The translations under genes and the position numbers were made by a program. 19,943 bases of DNA from an uncultured Clostridia bacterium (GTDB lineage Bacteria; Bacillota; Clostridia; Christensenellales; Aristaeellaceae), in NCBI GenBank assembly GCA_946409855.1, contig CAMJXZ010000017.1, forward strand, positions 1 through 19,943, written 5' to 3'. The notes under the pieces are model-generated. The model saw only the letters and a program-made list of their open reading frames with translations. It did not search any database and was not told where the DNA came from. This document shows positions 6,981 to 14,615 of this stretch, piece after piece (within the stretch, counting starts at the first letter, position 1; every line of letters starts with the position of its first letter).

Positions 6981-8295
6981 GTGGCATCCGGTGGGGCAGC
7001 GCATCGTCAAGACCGCCGCCGCGGTGACGCTTTGTCTGTTTTTCTATATGCTGCGTGGGTACCAGGGGGAGACCATGCCCGCGGAAGCGGCCATCACGGC
7101 GATCATCTGCATGCAGCCCTATGTGCACGGCACCAGGGAAAACGCCCTGACCCGGCTGTCCGGCACGGTGATCGGCGCTTTCTGGGGCTTTTTGTTCCTG
7201 CTGCTGATGCTGTTTTTCCCGTCCCTTGGCAAGAACCTGTTCGTGCTGTACGCGCTGATGGGCGTGGGTACGCTGATCACCCTGCACAGCACGGTGCTGA
7301 TCCGCCAGTCCGAAGCTTCCGGCCTGGCGGCGATCGTGTTTGTCTGCGTGGTGATCGCCTATCCGGATATAACCAACCCCATGGACCAGGCGTTCCACCG
7401 GATATTGGATGTGCTGCTGGGGACGGCGGTCGCACTGGGGGTCAACGCCATCCGCCTGCCGGGCGTGCGGCAGCATCAGAAAGCGTTCTTTGTGCGGATG
7501 AAAGACCTGGCGCCGGATCAGTTCGCGCATCTTTCCGCGCCGGTGCTGTTCCGGCTGCAGGCGCTGTTTCAGGAAGAGGCGAAGATATGCCTGATGTCCG
7601 AACATGCGCCTTCCTTCCAGACCTCCCAGCTGGGAAGCACAAAACTGACCCTGCCCATGATCGTGATGGACGGCGCCGCCATCTACGACGCCAATGACAA
7701 CGAATATCTCAGCACGACCACCCTGGACCCCGCGTCCTGCCGGTGGCTGGTGAAGCGGCTGAATACCCTGCATGACAGCTATTTTATCTATACGGTTCAC
7801 CAGAACCGAAACTGCATTTTTCATCACGGCCAGCTGACGGAGCCGGAGCGCACGGTGTATCAGCACCTGAAAAGGTCCCCCTACCGCTACTATCTGGACG
7901 ACGACCACTATTCCGCGTCGGACGTCGTATACATCAAGATCGTCACGGACCGGGAGGAAGCGGAGCGCGTTCAGCGCGACCTGGCGCCGGTGCTGGAAAA
8001 GATGAAGATCCGATCCGTGATCCGTTCCCAGGCGGGGCTGGAAAAGGGCTGCAGCCTGTATTTTTACGCCTCCCACGCGGATATGCGTCACGCGCAGGAG
8101 CACCTGGTCAAGCTGCTCAGGCAGAAGGATGAGAACCTTGAGGTCCGCGATATGGTGCCCCAAAGGGATTACCGGACCGAGCATGACGCCGTGCAGCTGC
8201 TGAAAAAGGTCTACAGGGAATATTCGCCCTCCGTCTTTTCGGTGTGGCTGAAGGGCCGGAAAAAAGCGGGCGCCGCCGGCGGAAAACAGGCGTAA
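6937..8295 (+). CDS. FUSC/aromatic-acid-exporter-like membrane protein with HAD-like soluble region
   Basis: 452 residues. After a basic start (MTQNEKKKKQR) there is a cluster of about five or six hydrophobic segments between residues 24 and 172, in the style of the FUSC/ArAE family; the motif around QPYVHGTRENALTRLSGT (60-77) is typical. Residues about 183-400 are soluble and resemble a Cof-type HAD phosphatase: a helix/strand stretch near 196-222, then PMIVMDGAAIYD (240-251), matching the NGA-IYD element of that family, and a cap-like region with KIVTDREEAE. The DxD nucleophile motif and the late metal-binding aspartate pair are not visible, so enzyme activity is doubtful. The frame is closed by TGA at 6928-6930, so ATG 6937 is the earliest start. 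It follows the ABC pair by 37 bp and is probably co-transcribed, suggesting export of a related compound. The membrane call is firm; the HAD call is tentative. Confidence 0.8.
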   Translation: MTQNEKKKKQRTWIEWHPVGQRIVKTAAAVTLCLFFYMLRGYQGETMPAEAAITAIICMQPYVHGTRENALTRLSGTVIGAFWGFLFLLLMLFFPSLGKNLFVLYALMGVGTLITLHSTVLIRQSEASGLAAIVFVCVVIAYPDITNPMDQAFHRILDVLLGTAVALGVNAIRLPGVRQHQKAFFVRMKDLAPDQFAHLSAPVLFRLQALFQEEAKICLMSEHAPSFQTSQLGSTKLTLPMIVMDGAAIYDANDNEYLSTTTLDPASCRWLVKRLNTLHDSYFIYTVHQNRNCIFHHGQLTEPERTVYQHLKRSPYRYYLDDDHYSASDVVYIKIVTDREEAERVQRDLAPVLEKMKIRSVIRSQAGLEKGCSLYFYASHADMRHAQEHLVKLLRQKDENLEVRDMVPQRDYRTEHDAVQLLKKVYREYSPSVFSVWLKGRKKAGAAGGKQA

Positions 8296-8342
8296 TCCCG
8301 CCGCTTTACGGGCAAATTATTGTAAACATGCCGTTTGCCGTA

Positions 8343-8371
8343 TTTTCATTTGATGATGAATATGGTATAAT
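8343..8371 (+). promoter_or_regulatory. Extended -10 promoter before MBL-fold gene
   Basis: A perfect TATAAT at 8366-8371 is preceded by TGG, forming an extended -10. A weak TTTTCA lies 17 bases upstream (8343-8348). The start would be near 8378, about 32 bases before the TTG start codon. Confidence 0.65.
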
Positions 8372-8381
8372 CTCTGGTGTT

Positions 8382-8397
8382 CGCGAATGCTTTCGCG
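8382..8397 (+). promoter_or_regulatory. Stem-loop abutting the SD of the MBL-fold gene
   Basis: CGCGAA (8382-8387) pairs with TTCGCG (8392-8397) around a 4-base loop. The 3' arm shares its last base with the GGGAGG SD (8397-8402). It falls a few bases after the predicted mRNA start and could protect the 5' end or limit ribosome access. Confidence 0.4.
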
Positions 8398-8409
8398 GGA
8401 GGTGTCGCT

Positions 8410-9261
8410 TTGCTTTTACGGATTCTGTCGCTGCTGGTCGTGCTGGGCATCTGTTCCTTCACGCTTCCGGCAGCCGGGGAAGAGGACAGACAGCGGGGAA
8501 TCCGGATGCTGTGCCTGAACGTGGGCAAGGGAGACGCCATTCTGATCTCGCTGGAGGGCAGGCATTACCTGATCGACACGGGTTACAAAAGGACCTGGAA
8601 GAGCCTCAGAACCAACCTGGAAAGGGAATCCGTCCGGCATCTGGACGCCGTGTTCATCACCCATCCCCATAAGGACCACGCGGGCGGCCTGGAAAAACTG
8701 CTGCAAAGCGGCATTCCGGTGGACCAGATCTGCGCGCCCAGGCTGAGCCAGGTAGGCTGCGGGGCAGGGCATCCCGCCGTCCTGGCCGCGGCTGAAGCCG
8801 GGAAACAGGTCCGGTTCCTCCACGCGGGGGATCATCTCCCGGTCAGCCATACGGCGTACTTTGAGGTCCTGGGGCCGATCGCCCTGAATACGGATAACGA
8901 CAACAACAACTCCCTGGTTATGAACCTGGTTTCCCGGGACGGCGTCATCCTCCTGACGGGGGATATGAAAGCGGAAGAGGAACTCACGCTGCTCAAGGCG
9001 GATGTGCTGGCGCCCTGCGACGTGCTGAAGGTGCCGTTTCACGGGAAAAGCGCCGCTTCGACGAACGCTTTTTTGCGGGCCGTCCGTCCGAAGGTCAGCG
9101 TGATTTCCACATCCTCCAAAGAAGAAAAGGATACGCCGGCCCGGGATACGCTGGACCGGCTGGCTTCCGCCGGCTCCCGGATCTATGTGACGCAGGACGC
9201 GCCGGAAGCGATCCTGGTGGAACTGAGAAACAAATCCGTTTCTGTCCGGATACTGGGCTGA
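8410..9261 (+). CDS. Secreted ComEC/Rec2-like metallo-beta-lactamase-fold hydrolase
   Basis: I chose TTG at 8410: it sits 7 bases after GGGAGG and yields 283 residues beginning with a Sec signal peptide (MLLRILSLLVVLGICSF, cleavage near PAAG-EE). The open frame reaches back to GTG 8377, but that start has no SD and lies at the predicted transcription start. Family motifs: NVGKGDAILI and LIDTG, then the metal site HPHKDH (H85, H87, D89, H90), DNDNNNSLVM, LLTGD, and KVPFHGKSAAS in place of the usual KVPHHGS. These match the MBL domain of the competence protein ComEC, but there is no membrane channel domain, so this is a stand-alone extracytoplasmic protein, likely a phosphodiesterase or nuclease. 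The substrate is unknown. The downstream repeat-protein gene follows after 54 bp and could be co-transcribed. Confidence 0.85.
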   Translation: MLLRILSLLVVLGICSFTLPAAGEEDRQRGIRMLCLNVGKGDAILISLEGRHYLIDTGYKRTWKSLRTNLERESVRHLDAVFITHPHKDHAGGLEKLLQSGIPVDQICAPRLSQVGCGAGHPAVLAAAEAGKQVRFLHAGDHLPVSHTAYFEVLGPIALNTDNDNNNSLVMNLVSRDGVILLTGDMKAEEELTLLKADVLAPCDVLKVPFHGKSAASTNAFLRAVRPKVSVISTSSKEEKDTPARDTLDRLASAGSRIYVTQDAPEAILVELRNKSVSVRILG

Positions 9262-9284
9262 CGGGGCAGAAGTTTCCTTTGTGA

Positions 9285-9290
9285 TATGAT
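9285..9290 (+). promoter_or_regulatory. Possible -10 element before the repeat-protein gene
   Basis: TATGAT preceded by TGA gives an extended -10, but no recognisable -35 is present at 16-18 bases. The leader would be only about 19 bases. Weak; read-through from the MBL-fold gene is an alternative. Confidence 0.28.
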
Positions 9291-9315
9291 TTATTGAACA
9301 CGCCGGAGGTTTCAC

Positions 9316-12300
9316 ATGCGTAAAATCCTGATGCCTGTGCTGCTGGTCCTTCTGCTGCTTGCGCTGCCGGCCGCCGCCGGGGCGCTGACGGTCAGCGGTT
9401 CTCTCCAGCAGCTGAACAGAAGCGGCGGGGTGCCGCTTGCGGATATTGCGGTTCATCTGGAAAGGGAGGACGGGTTTACCCTCTCCGCCCGGACAGGCGC
9501 CAACGGCGAATACCGCTTCAGCAATGTGGAAGCCGGCACCTACCGCGTGAAAGTCCGTCTGCCGCAGGATCATGTGGCCGCCGCCATGGGGGATAACAGC
9601 GCCCTCCTTCCCTCAAACAGCGAGGAAGCCGCGACCCCGTGGATGAAGATCACAGAGGATACGAGGATCCCGCTGGGCTCTTCCCGGACGACGGCGGGCA
9701 TTTCCGTTTCCGCCTTTGTCGATTCCAACGAAAACGGCGGCCACATGAGCACGGAGCCCGCGCTGGCCGGCGTCACGGTGGAAGTGTACGCGGATGGCTA
9801 TCTGGACCTGCCGCCGGTGGCCAGCGCCGTCAGCAACAAAAAGGGCGAGCTGTCCCTGCCGGGCATGTCCCCGGGCACCTACCGGCTGAAGGCGATTCTT
9901 CCGTCGGGATACATGATCGGCCCGGTCGGCAGCAAGGTGAACATCTATTATAACTGCTTCCGCCTGAATGACGCCGGGGAAGCCTGGACCGACCCGATCA
10001 CCCTGGAAAAAGGCACCCAGGGGATGGGCGTCGGTGCCGTGGCGGCCGGCAGCGCCAAAGGGCTGATCTATCTGGATCAGAATCAGAACGGGCGGATGGA
10101 CGCCGGGGAAACGGGGTTTCAGGAAGCGGCTGTTTCCGTTTATTCCGAATCCCAGGGGTTTGAGATGAAGGCGCAGGTGCAGCAGGACGGCACGTTTGTG
10201 TTTGACCCCCTGCAGCCCGGGGCTTACAGCTTCCGCGTTACGCTGCCGGAAGGGTTCATGTTTGCCGCGCCGGGGAGCGGAAGCCTGCTGACCAACGGGT
10301 ACGGCAGCTCGGACGCCGCGCCCATCACCGTCGCCCGGGAAAAAATCACCGAGATCGGTTCTGTCGGCGTGATCCCCGCCAGCGGGGTCAGCGTGCGGTT
10401 CTATCTGGATGAAAACGCCAACGGGCGGATGGATCAGGGAGAAAAGCCGTTTGCGGGGCATCTATCCATCCGGGCCGGCGGGCAGGAAGTGCTGGCTGTG
10501 TCCGCGGACGAAAACGGCCTTGCCCGGGCGCCGGTGGTCCGGGAAGGGGCGCTGACGCTGACGGCGTCCGTTGAAAAGACGGGCGGCGGCGGCCTGCCCC
10601 TTGCGGCGGACGGGATTGTTTTTTCCATTCCCGGCAGCCAGAACGACTTTTCCGCCGGTACGGCGGTCACGTCCGTTGCGCTGGATATTGAACTGGCGGG
10701 CGGGGAACAGAAAACCCTGTACGCGGGCGTCACGCAGTCGTCTTCCGTCAGCGGCCAGGTCTATATGGACGCAAACGGCAGCGGCGTCTGGGACCCGCTG
10801 GAAGGTACACTGCCTGATTTTACGGTGCAGATGGTGGACGCGGAAGGAAGCGTCACGGCGCAGACCGTTACCGACCGGAGCGGCACCTTCCTGTTCCCGG
10901 CCCTGCAGCCCGGGGAGCAGACGGTCCGGATCCTGCTGAAGGATCCGTATATCGCTTCCGTGCCGGACGGAAAGGCCGATACCTGCATCGTTTCCCAGAC
11001 CACGGATTACGGGGAAACGGCCCCCTTCCGCCTGAAGCCGGGGCAGAAGGTGGACGGCCTGCAGATGGCGCTGTTCATGGCCTCGACGATTCAGGGCCAT
11101 GTGCTGGTCCATGAGGCGGACGGACGCGTGACGGGCCTGAAAGACGTGCAGGCGGTGCTCATCCGGCAGGACGGCACCCGGTATTCGGATTTCGCCAGCG
11201 ACCGGACGAATGAAGAAGGATTCTTCTTCCTCAAGGGGATCCTTCCGGGGACGTATACGGTGCTGTATACCCTGCCGGACCACGCCCTGTTTGAAAATAC
11301 CGATTCGCTGTCCGTTTACTCGCCCGCCGTGGAATGCGGGAACGGCACGGAGGCGGCGGTCCCGGATGTGTTTGCCGTCCGCACCGCGCAGGTGGCCGGT
11401 ACCGTCACCATGGACGGGCTGCCGGTGGGAAACGCGAAAGTAACCGCGGTCCATCAGGAAAGCGGGAGAACCGCGACCGTGGAAACCGATCAGGAAACAG
11501 GAGCGTTTGACCTGAAGCTTCTGCGGCCCGGCACCTATCAGATCACGGCCGTCCTGCCGGAGACGCTGGTCTTTGGCGCGGAAACCATGCTGGTGCCCGC
11601 GTGCGCGGACAATGTCTCCAACGTGACGCTTCCCCTGGCGATGGGGCAGCACCTGACGGATCAGTCGGTCACCGCCACTTATCCCGCGGTCGTCAACGGC
11701 ACTGTATACTATGACGCTGATCATTCGGACCGGATGGAGGCGGGGGAAGAAAAACTGCCCGGGTTTGAGCTCGCGCTCTGCGGCGCGGGCGGTGAAGTGA
11801 TTCATTCCCTGACCGCGGACGAAAACGGCGCGTTCACGACCCCTCTGCTGGTGCCGGACAGCTACCGGCTGCGCGCGGTGCTGGAGGAGGACTGCATCCT
11901 GGTGGGCGGCTATCAGATCAGTCAGACGGAATGGGTGCTGGATGTCCGTCCGGGCAGCGGCGAAACCCTGGAGCAGGATGTCGGGATCCTTCGCTTCGCT
12001 TCCCTGAGCGGTCATCTGTGGAGCCTGGACGGTTCCAAACGCCATGTGGGCGGGCTGCGCGTCAGCCTCCTGAACGGGGAGGACGATGACCTGCCGCTGG
12101 CGGAAACGGTGACCGATGAAGACGGTTACTACGAATTCGTCCGTCTGTACCCGGGGCAGTACCGCCTGAAGGTACAGCTGCCGGAAGGGTTCGGCTTTGC
12201 CCGGAACGCCGATATGGACGGCGTGAGGAGCAGCGTCATCCTGTCCAACGACCGGGACGGGATCAGCGCGCCTTTCACCCTGGTCATGGGGGAAAAGCAG

Positions 12301-12759
12301 AAAAACGCCGATATCGGCTTTGGCGCCAAAGGCTCCACCGGGGATTTCGCCTGGCTGGATGAAAACGGGAACGGTATGCAGGACATCGGGGAAAAGGGCA
12401 TTCCGGGGATCCGGCTGGAGCTTTACCAGGGGGATGAACTGGTCGCGCAGACGGAAACGGATATCTACGGCCACTTTATGTTCCGGGATATCTATCCGGG
12501 CAAGTATACCCTGCGCGTCACCATGCATCCGGAACTGCGGACCACGGTGCACCAGACGGAGTTCCCGCTGATCAACAGCATCATGCCGGAAGCGGACGGC
12601 CTGACCGTGGAGGCGGACATCATGATCCCCAGCGGAACGACCACCCTTTCCAACGACCTGGGCTTTGTCCTGCGGAGGGAAGGCGTCTATCCGGCCGTGA
12701 TGGACACGATCCCCACGATGGACTGGAGCTACGGCGGCCGGAAAAACAACGGGAGATGA
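9316..12759 (+). CDS. Secreted multidomain SdrD/Cna-B-like repeat protein
   Basis: 1147 residues with a GGAGG SD 6 bases before the ATG. A signal peptide (MRKILMPVLLVLLLLALPAA, cleaved near AGA-LT) is followed by about ten tandem beta-sandwich-like domains of 100-120 residues (approximate starts 24, 129, 247, 353, 475, 590, 691, 791, 894, 1006). Many open with a calcium-loop-like DxNxNGxxDxGE element (near D136, D254, D365, D485, D800, D1015) and close with a PGxYxxxVxLPxGY-type strand, as in SdrD B and Cna B domains. The C-terminus (ending TMDWSYGGRKNNGR) has no LPxTG-like motif, membrane segment or positive tail anchor, so the protein is either released or held non-covalently. Such domains usually act as stalks for adhesins, but no separate binding domain is visible. 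Function unknown beyond an extracellular structural role. Confidence 0.85.
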   Translation: MRKILMPVLLVLLLLALPAAAGALTVSGSLQQLNRSGGVPLADIAVHLEREDGFTLSARTGANGEYRFSNVEAGTYRVKVRLPQDHVAAAMGDNSALLPSNSEEAATPWMKITEDTRIPLGSSRTTAGISVSAFVDSNENGGHMSTEPALAGVTVEVYADGYLDLPPVASAVSNKKGELSLPGMSPGTYRLKAILPSGYMIGPVGSKVNIYYNCFRLNDAGEAWTDPITLEKGTQGMGVGAVAAGSAKGLIYLDQNQNGRMDAGETGFQEAAVSVYSESQGFEMKAQVQQDGTFVFDPLQPGAYSFRVTLPEGFMFAAPGSGSLLTNGYGSSDAAPITVAREKITEIGSVGVIPASGVSVRFYLDENANGRMDQGEKPFAGHLSIRAGGQEVLAVSADENGLARAPVVREGALTLTASVEKTGGGGLPLAADGIVFSIPGSQNDFSAGTAVTSVALDIELAGGEQKTLYAGVTQSSSVSGQVYMDANGSGVWDPLEGTLPDFTVQMVDAEGSVTAQTVTDRSGTFLFPALQPGEQTVRILLKDPYIASVPDGKADTCIVSQTTDYGETAPFRLKPGQKVDGLQMALFMASTIQGHVLVHEADGRVTGLKDVQAVLIRQDGTRYSDFASDRTNEEGFFFLKGILPGTYTVLYTLPDHALFENTDSLSVYSPAVECGNGTEAAVPDVFAVRTAQVAGTVTMDGLPVGNAKVTAVHQESGRTATVETDQETGAFDLKLLRPGTYQITAVLPETLVFGAETMLVPACADNVSNVTLPLAMGQHLTDQSVTATYPAVVNGTVYYDADHSDRMEAGEEKLPGFELALCGAGGEVIHSLTADENGAFTTPLLVPDSYRLRAVLEEDCILVGGYQISQTEWVLDVRPGSGETLEQDVGILRFASLSGHLWSLDGSKRHVGGLRVSLLNGEDDDLPLAETVTDEDGYYEFVRLYPGQYRLKVQLPEGFGFARNADMDGVRSSVILSNDRDGISAPFTLVMGEKQKNADIGFGAKGSTGDFAWLDENGNGMQDIGEKGIPGIRLELYQGDELVAQTETDIYGHFMFRDIYPGKYTLRVTMHPELRTTVHQTEFPLINSIMPEADGLTVEADIMIPSGTTTLSNDLGFVLRREGVYPAVMDTIPTMDWSYGGRKNNGR

Positions 12760-12760
12760 T

Positions 12761-12788
12761 CCGTTTTCGGCGCGGAAAGACGGCTTTT
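12761..12788 (+). terminator. Weak candidate terminator after repeat-protein gene
   Basis: CCGTTTT (12761-12767) pairs with AAGACGG (12777-12783), including one G-T wobble, followed by CTTTT. It starts 2 bases after the stop codon. The stem is short and the T-tract only four bases. Confidence 0.35.
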
Positions 12789-12863
12789 CCCAAAAAGCTG
12801 GCGCATTCAAGGCCGGTTCCGTGAAAATTCAGACGAAAATGCCCGAAAAAATGAGAAAAAACC

Positions 12864-12892
12864 TTGTCATCCGTCCGTTTTTCCTGTATAAT
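12864..12892 (+). promoter_or_regulatory. Strong sigma-A-like promoter of foldase gene
   Basis: TTGTCA (12864-12869) and perfect TATAAT (12887-12892) with a 17-base spacer. The start is predicted near 12899, about 38 bases before the ATG, with AAGGAG at 12921-12926. Confidence 0.85.
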
Positions 12893-12936
12893 ACGAACGT
12901 TGTCATCATTTTCGCAAGATAAGGAGATGCCCCAAA

Positions 12937-14358
12937 ATGCGCAACAAAACAATCCTTTTCGTATGCATGCTGCTGGCTGCTTCCGTGATCCTGAGCGGCT
13001 GCTCTCTGGTGGTGAAGGATCCTGTCAAGGATGCCGCCCGCGTGGTTCTTCAGGTGAACGATGACCAGGTCACCAAGGCGGACTTCCTCAAGCAGGTCAG
13101 CGAAGAAGAAGAAGGCATGAAGTCCTATTACGCCAACATGGTCCAGCTGTACCAGCTGTACTACGGTTATTCCATGCGGATGCCGACCGATGAAGAAATC
13201 CACACCGAAGCCGTGACCGCCGTGCACGACCGGCTGGTGAAGGACTTTGTCCTCAAGCAGAAGGCCAAGGAACTCAAGCTGGATACCCTGACGGAAGAAG
13301 AAACCGCCAGCGCCAAAGAAGAAGCCCAGAAGAGCTACGACGAGATGCTGCAGCAGATCATCGACAACGGCATGCTGGGCGAGACCGCGAGCGAGGGAGA
13401 CGCCCTCAAGGAAGAAGCCCGCAAGTACGCCGAAGAGCATAATTACGGGACCCTGGACAGCTTTGTGGAAAACGCCCTTGAAACCGCTGTGGAAAACAAG
13501 GTCCGCAATGAAGCGATCAAGGACGTCGCTGTGACGGATGAGGAAGTCAAGAATCAGTACGACGTGAATGTCGCCGACGCCAAGACCAAGTACGCGGAAG
13601 ACATTTCCGCTTACGGCACCGCGGTCAACAACGGCGAATCCGTTTATTACGCGCCGGCCGGATACCGCTACGTCAAGCAGATCCTGCTGCAGTTCTCCCA
13701 GGAGGATGAGGACGCGATCCAGGCGGCGAGCTCCGCTGTTTCCACCGCCCTGACCAACGTCAACAATGCCCAGGCTGCCGTGACCGAAAACGAGACCGCG
13801 CAGACCGCTGAAGGCGTGACCGAAGAAAAGCTGGCCGAACTCAAGGCCGCCCGCGAGGGCCTGGACCAAGCGCTGACCGACGCCAAGGCCGCCTATGAAG
13901 AAGCCAAGCAGCAGAGCCAGCAGGTGATCGACGCCGCGTTTGCCAACCTGCAGGGCGAGCTGGACGAGGTTGAGGCGAAGATCGCCGCCGGCGAAGATTT
14001 TGACGCCCTGATGGAACAGTACAACGATGACCCCGGCATGAAGCGGGAGCCCGGCAAGACCAACGGCTATGCCGTCTGCAAGGATTTCACGCCCTTCGAA
14101 GGCGCCTTTGTGGATGCCGCGATGGCGCTTGCCAACATCGGCGATGTTTCCGAACCCGTCAAGAGCAATTCCTACGGCTACTACATCATCAAGTACGTGG
14201 CTGATATCCCCGAAGGAGAAACCGGTCTGGAAGCGTTCGCTGAAACGCTCCGCGCGGAACTGCTGTCCTCCAAGCAGGATGAAGCCTACAATAAAGCAGT
14301 GGAAGACTGGACCAAGGCCGCCAAGATCACTTACCATGAGGATTGGCTGACTGACTGA
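12937..14358 (+). CDS. Parvulin-type (PrsA/SurA-like) foldase lipoprotein
   Basis: 473 residues. A lipoprotein signal peptide ends in ILSGC, so C22 would be lipidated and the protein held on the outer face of the membrane, where PrsA-like proteins help exported proteins fold. An N-terminal SurA/PrsA-like helical region (about 35-230) precedes a rotamase domain. Its first strand (YVKQILLQF, 245-253) is separated from the rest (from about 328, with AGEDFDALMEQYNDDPG at 351-367 and GDVSEPVKSNSYGYYIIK at 402-419) by about 75 residues of Ala/Glu/Lys-rich coiled coil. The usual active-site histidines appear as Q248 and Y416, so isomerase activity may be low or absent and chaperoning its main job. 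It has its own strong promoter and a terminator hairpin. The family is clear; the symbol is left blank because of these differences. Confidence 0.9.
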   Translation: MRNKTILFVCMLLAASVILSGCSLVVKDPVKDAARVVLQVNDDQVTKADFLKQVSEEEEGMKSYYANMVQLYQLYYGYSMRMPTDEEIHTEAVTAVHDRLVKDFVLKQKAKELKLDTLTEEETASAKEEAQKSYDEMLQQIIDNGMLGETASEGDALKEEARKYAEEHNYGTLDSFVENALETAVENKVRNEAIKDVAVTDEEVKNQYDVNVADAKTKYAEDISAYGTAVNNGESVYYAPAGYRYVKQILLQFSQEDEDAIQAASSAVSTALTNVNNAQAAVTENETAQTAEGVTEEKLAELKAAREGLDQALTDAKAAYEEAKQQSQQVIDAAFANLQGELDEVEAKIAAGEDFDALMEQYNDDPGMKREPGKTNGYAVCKDFTPFEGAFVDAAMALANIGDVSEPVKSNSYGYYIIKYVADIPEGETGLEAFAETLRAELLSSKQDEAYNKAVEDWTKAAKITYHEDWLTD

Positions 14359-14398
14359 TCCGGCAATGAACTGTCCGGTTTGACAGCTTCAAACAAGA

Positions 14399-14443
14399 CC
14401 CCCGGAGCCCGCCGTGAAAACGTCGGCTTGCTCCGGGGGCTTT
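14399..14443 (+). terminator. Hairpin terminator after foldase gene
   Basis: A perfect 10-bp arm CCCCCGGAGC (14399-14408) / GCTCCGGGGG (14430-14439) continues, after a 2x2 internal loop, as GCCG/CGGC with a 9-base loop. The tail is only CTTT, so it is a strong hairpin with a weak U-tract; its place 40 bases past the stop supports termination. Confidence 0.65.
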
Positions 14444-14468
14444 AATATGGAGGTTTTTGTATGAATCG

Positions 14469-14505
14469 GGCCATATATTGACTATCTTTAACCTTGAATA
14501 TGGCC
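14469..14505. repeat. Inverted repeat upstream of hslVU promoter
   Basis: GGCCATAT (14469-14476) and ATATGGCC (14498-14505) are perfect 8-base inverted arms around 21 AT-rich bases, 27 bases upstream of the hslV -35 box. The region is noticeably AT-richer than its surroundings. It could be a regulator binding site. It does not match the CIRCE element or the CtsR heptad repeat. Confidence 0.4.
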
Positions 14506-14531
14506 AAATCGTGTCAGAAGTCAGAATGGCT

Positions 14532-14560
14532 TTGCTTTTTTGCGCCGGATATGGTATTGT
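14532..14560 (+). promoter_or_regulatory. Promoter of hslVU operon
   Basis: TTGCTT (14532-14537), a 17-base spacer and TATTGT (14555-14560) preceded by TGG (extended -10). The start is predicted near 14567, leaving a leader of about 49 bases. Confidence 0.6.
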
Positions 14561-14569
14561 ATTGGCGGA

Positions 14570-14584
14570 GGAGAAAAGTTCTCC
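14570..14584 (+). promoter_or_regulatory. 5' leader stem-loop of hslVU mRNA
   Basis: GGAGAA (14570-14575) pairs perfectly with TTCTCC (14579-14584) around a 3-base loop, a few bases after the predicted mRNA start. It hides an SD-like GGAG unrelated to the real start and may act as a 5' stability element. Confidence 0.42.
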
Positions 14585-14615
14585 CCAAGTCCCTGTGAAA
14601 GGATAGGTTTCAAAG

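Noticed and set aside
8296..8330. Terminator after the FUSC gene
   Set aside because: Only a 4-bp CCCG/CGGG stem is seen, with no T-tract.
9316..12759. Tandem DNA repeat array in the large secreted protein gene
   Set aside because: Repetition is visible at protein level only; DNA of the domains is too diverged to call a repeat feature.
10462..12810. A 782-codon open frame antisense to the repeat protein
   Set aside because: Same shadow composition, no SD or signal, and the sense strand has clear repeated domains.
12829..14337. A 502-codon Gly/Leu/Val-rich frame antisense to the foldase gene
   Set aside because: It looks membrane-like only because Glu/Lys/Asp/Ala coiled-coil codons read in reverse give Leu, Phe, Val and Gly. 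The sense gene has promoter, SD and lipobox.
14380..14385. Perfect TTGACA after the foldase gene
   Set aside because: No -10 element lies at 16-18 bases; the sequence there is the GC-rich terminator stem.
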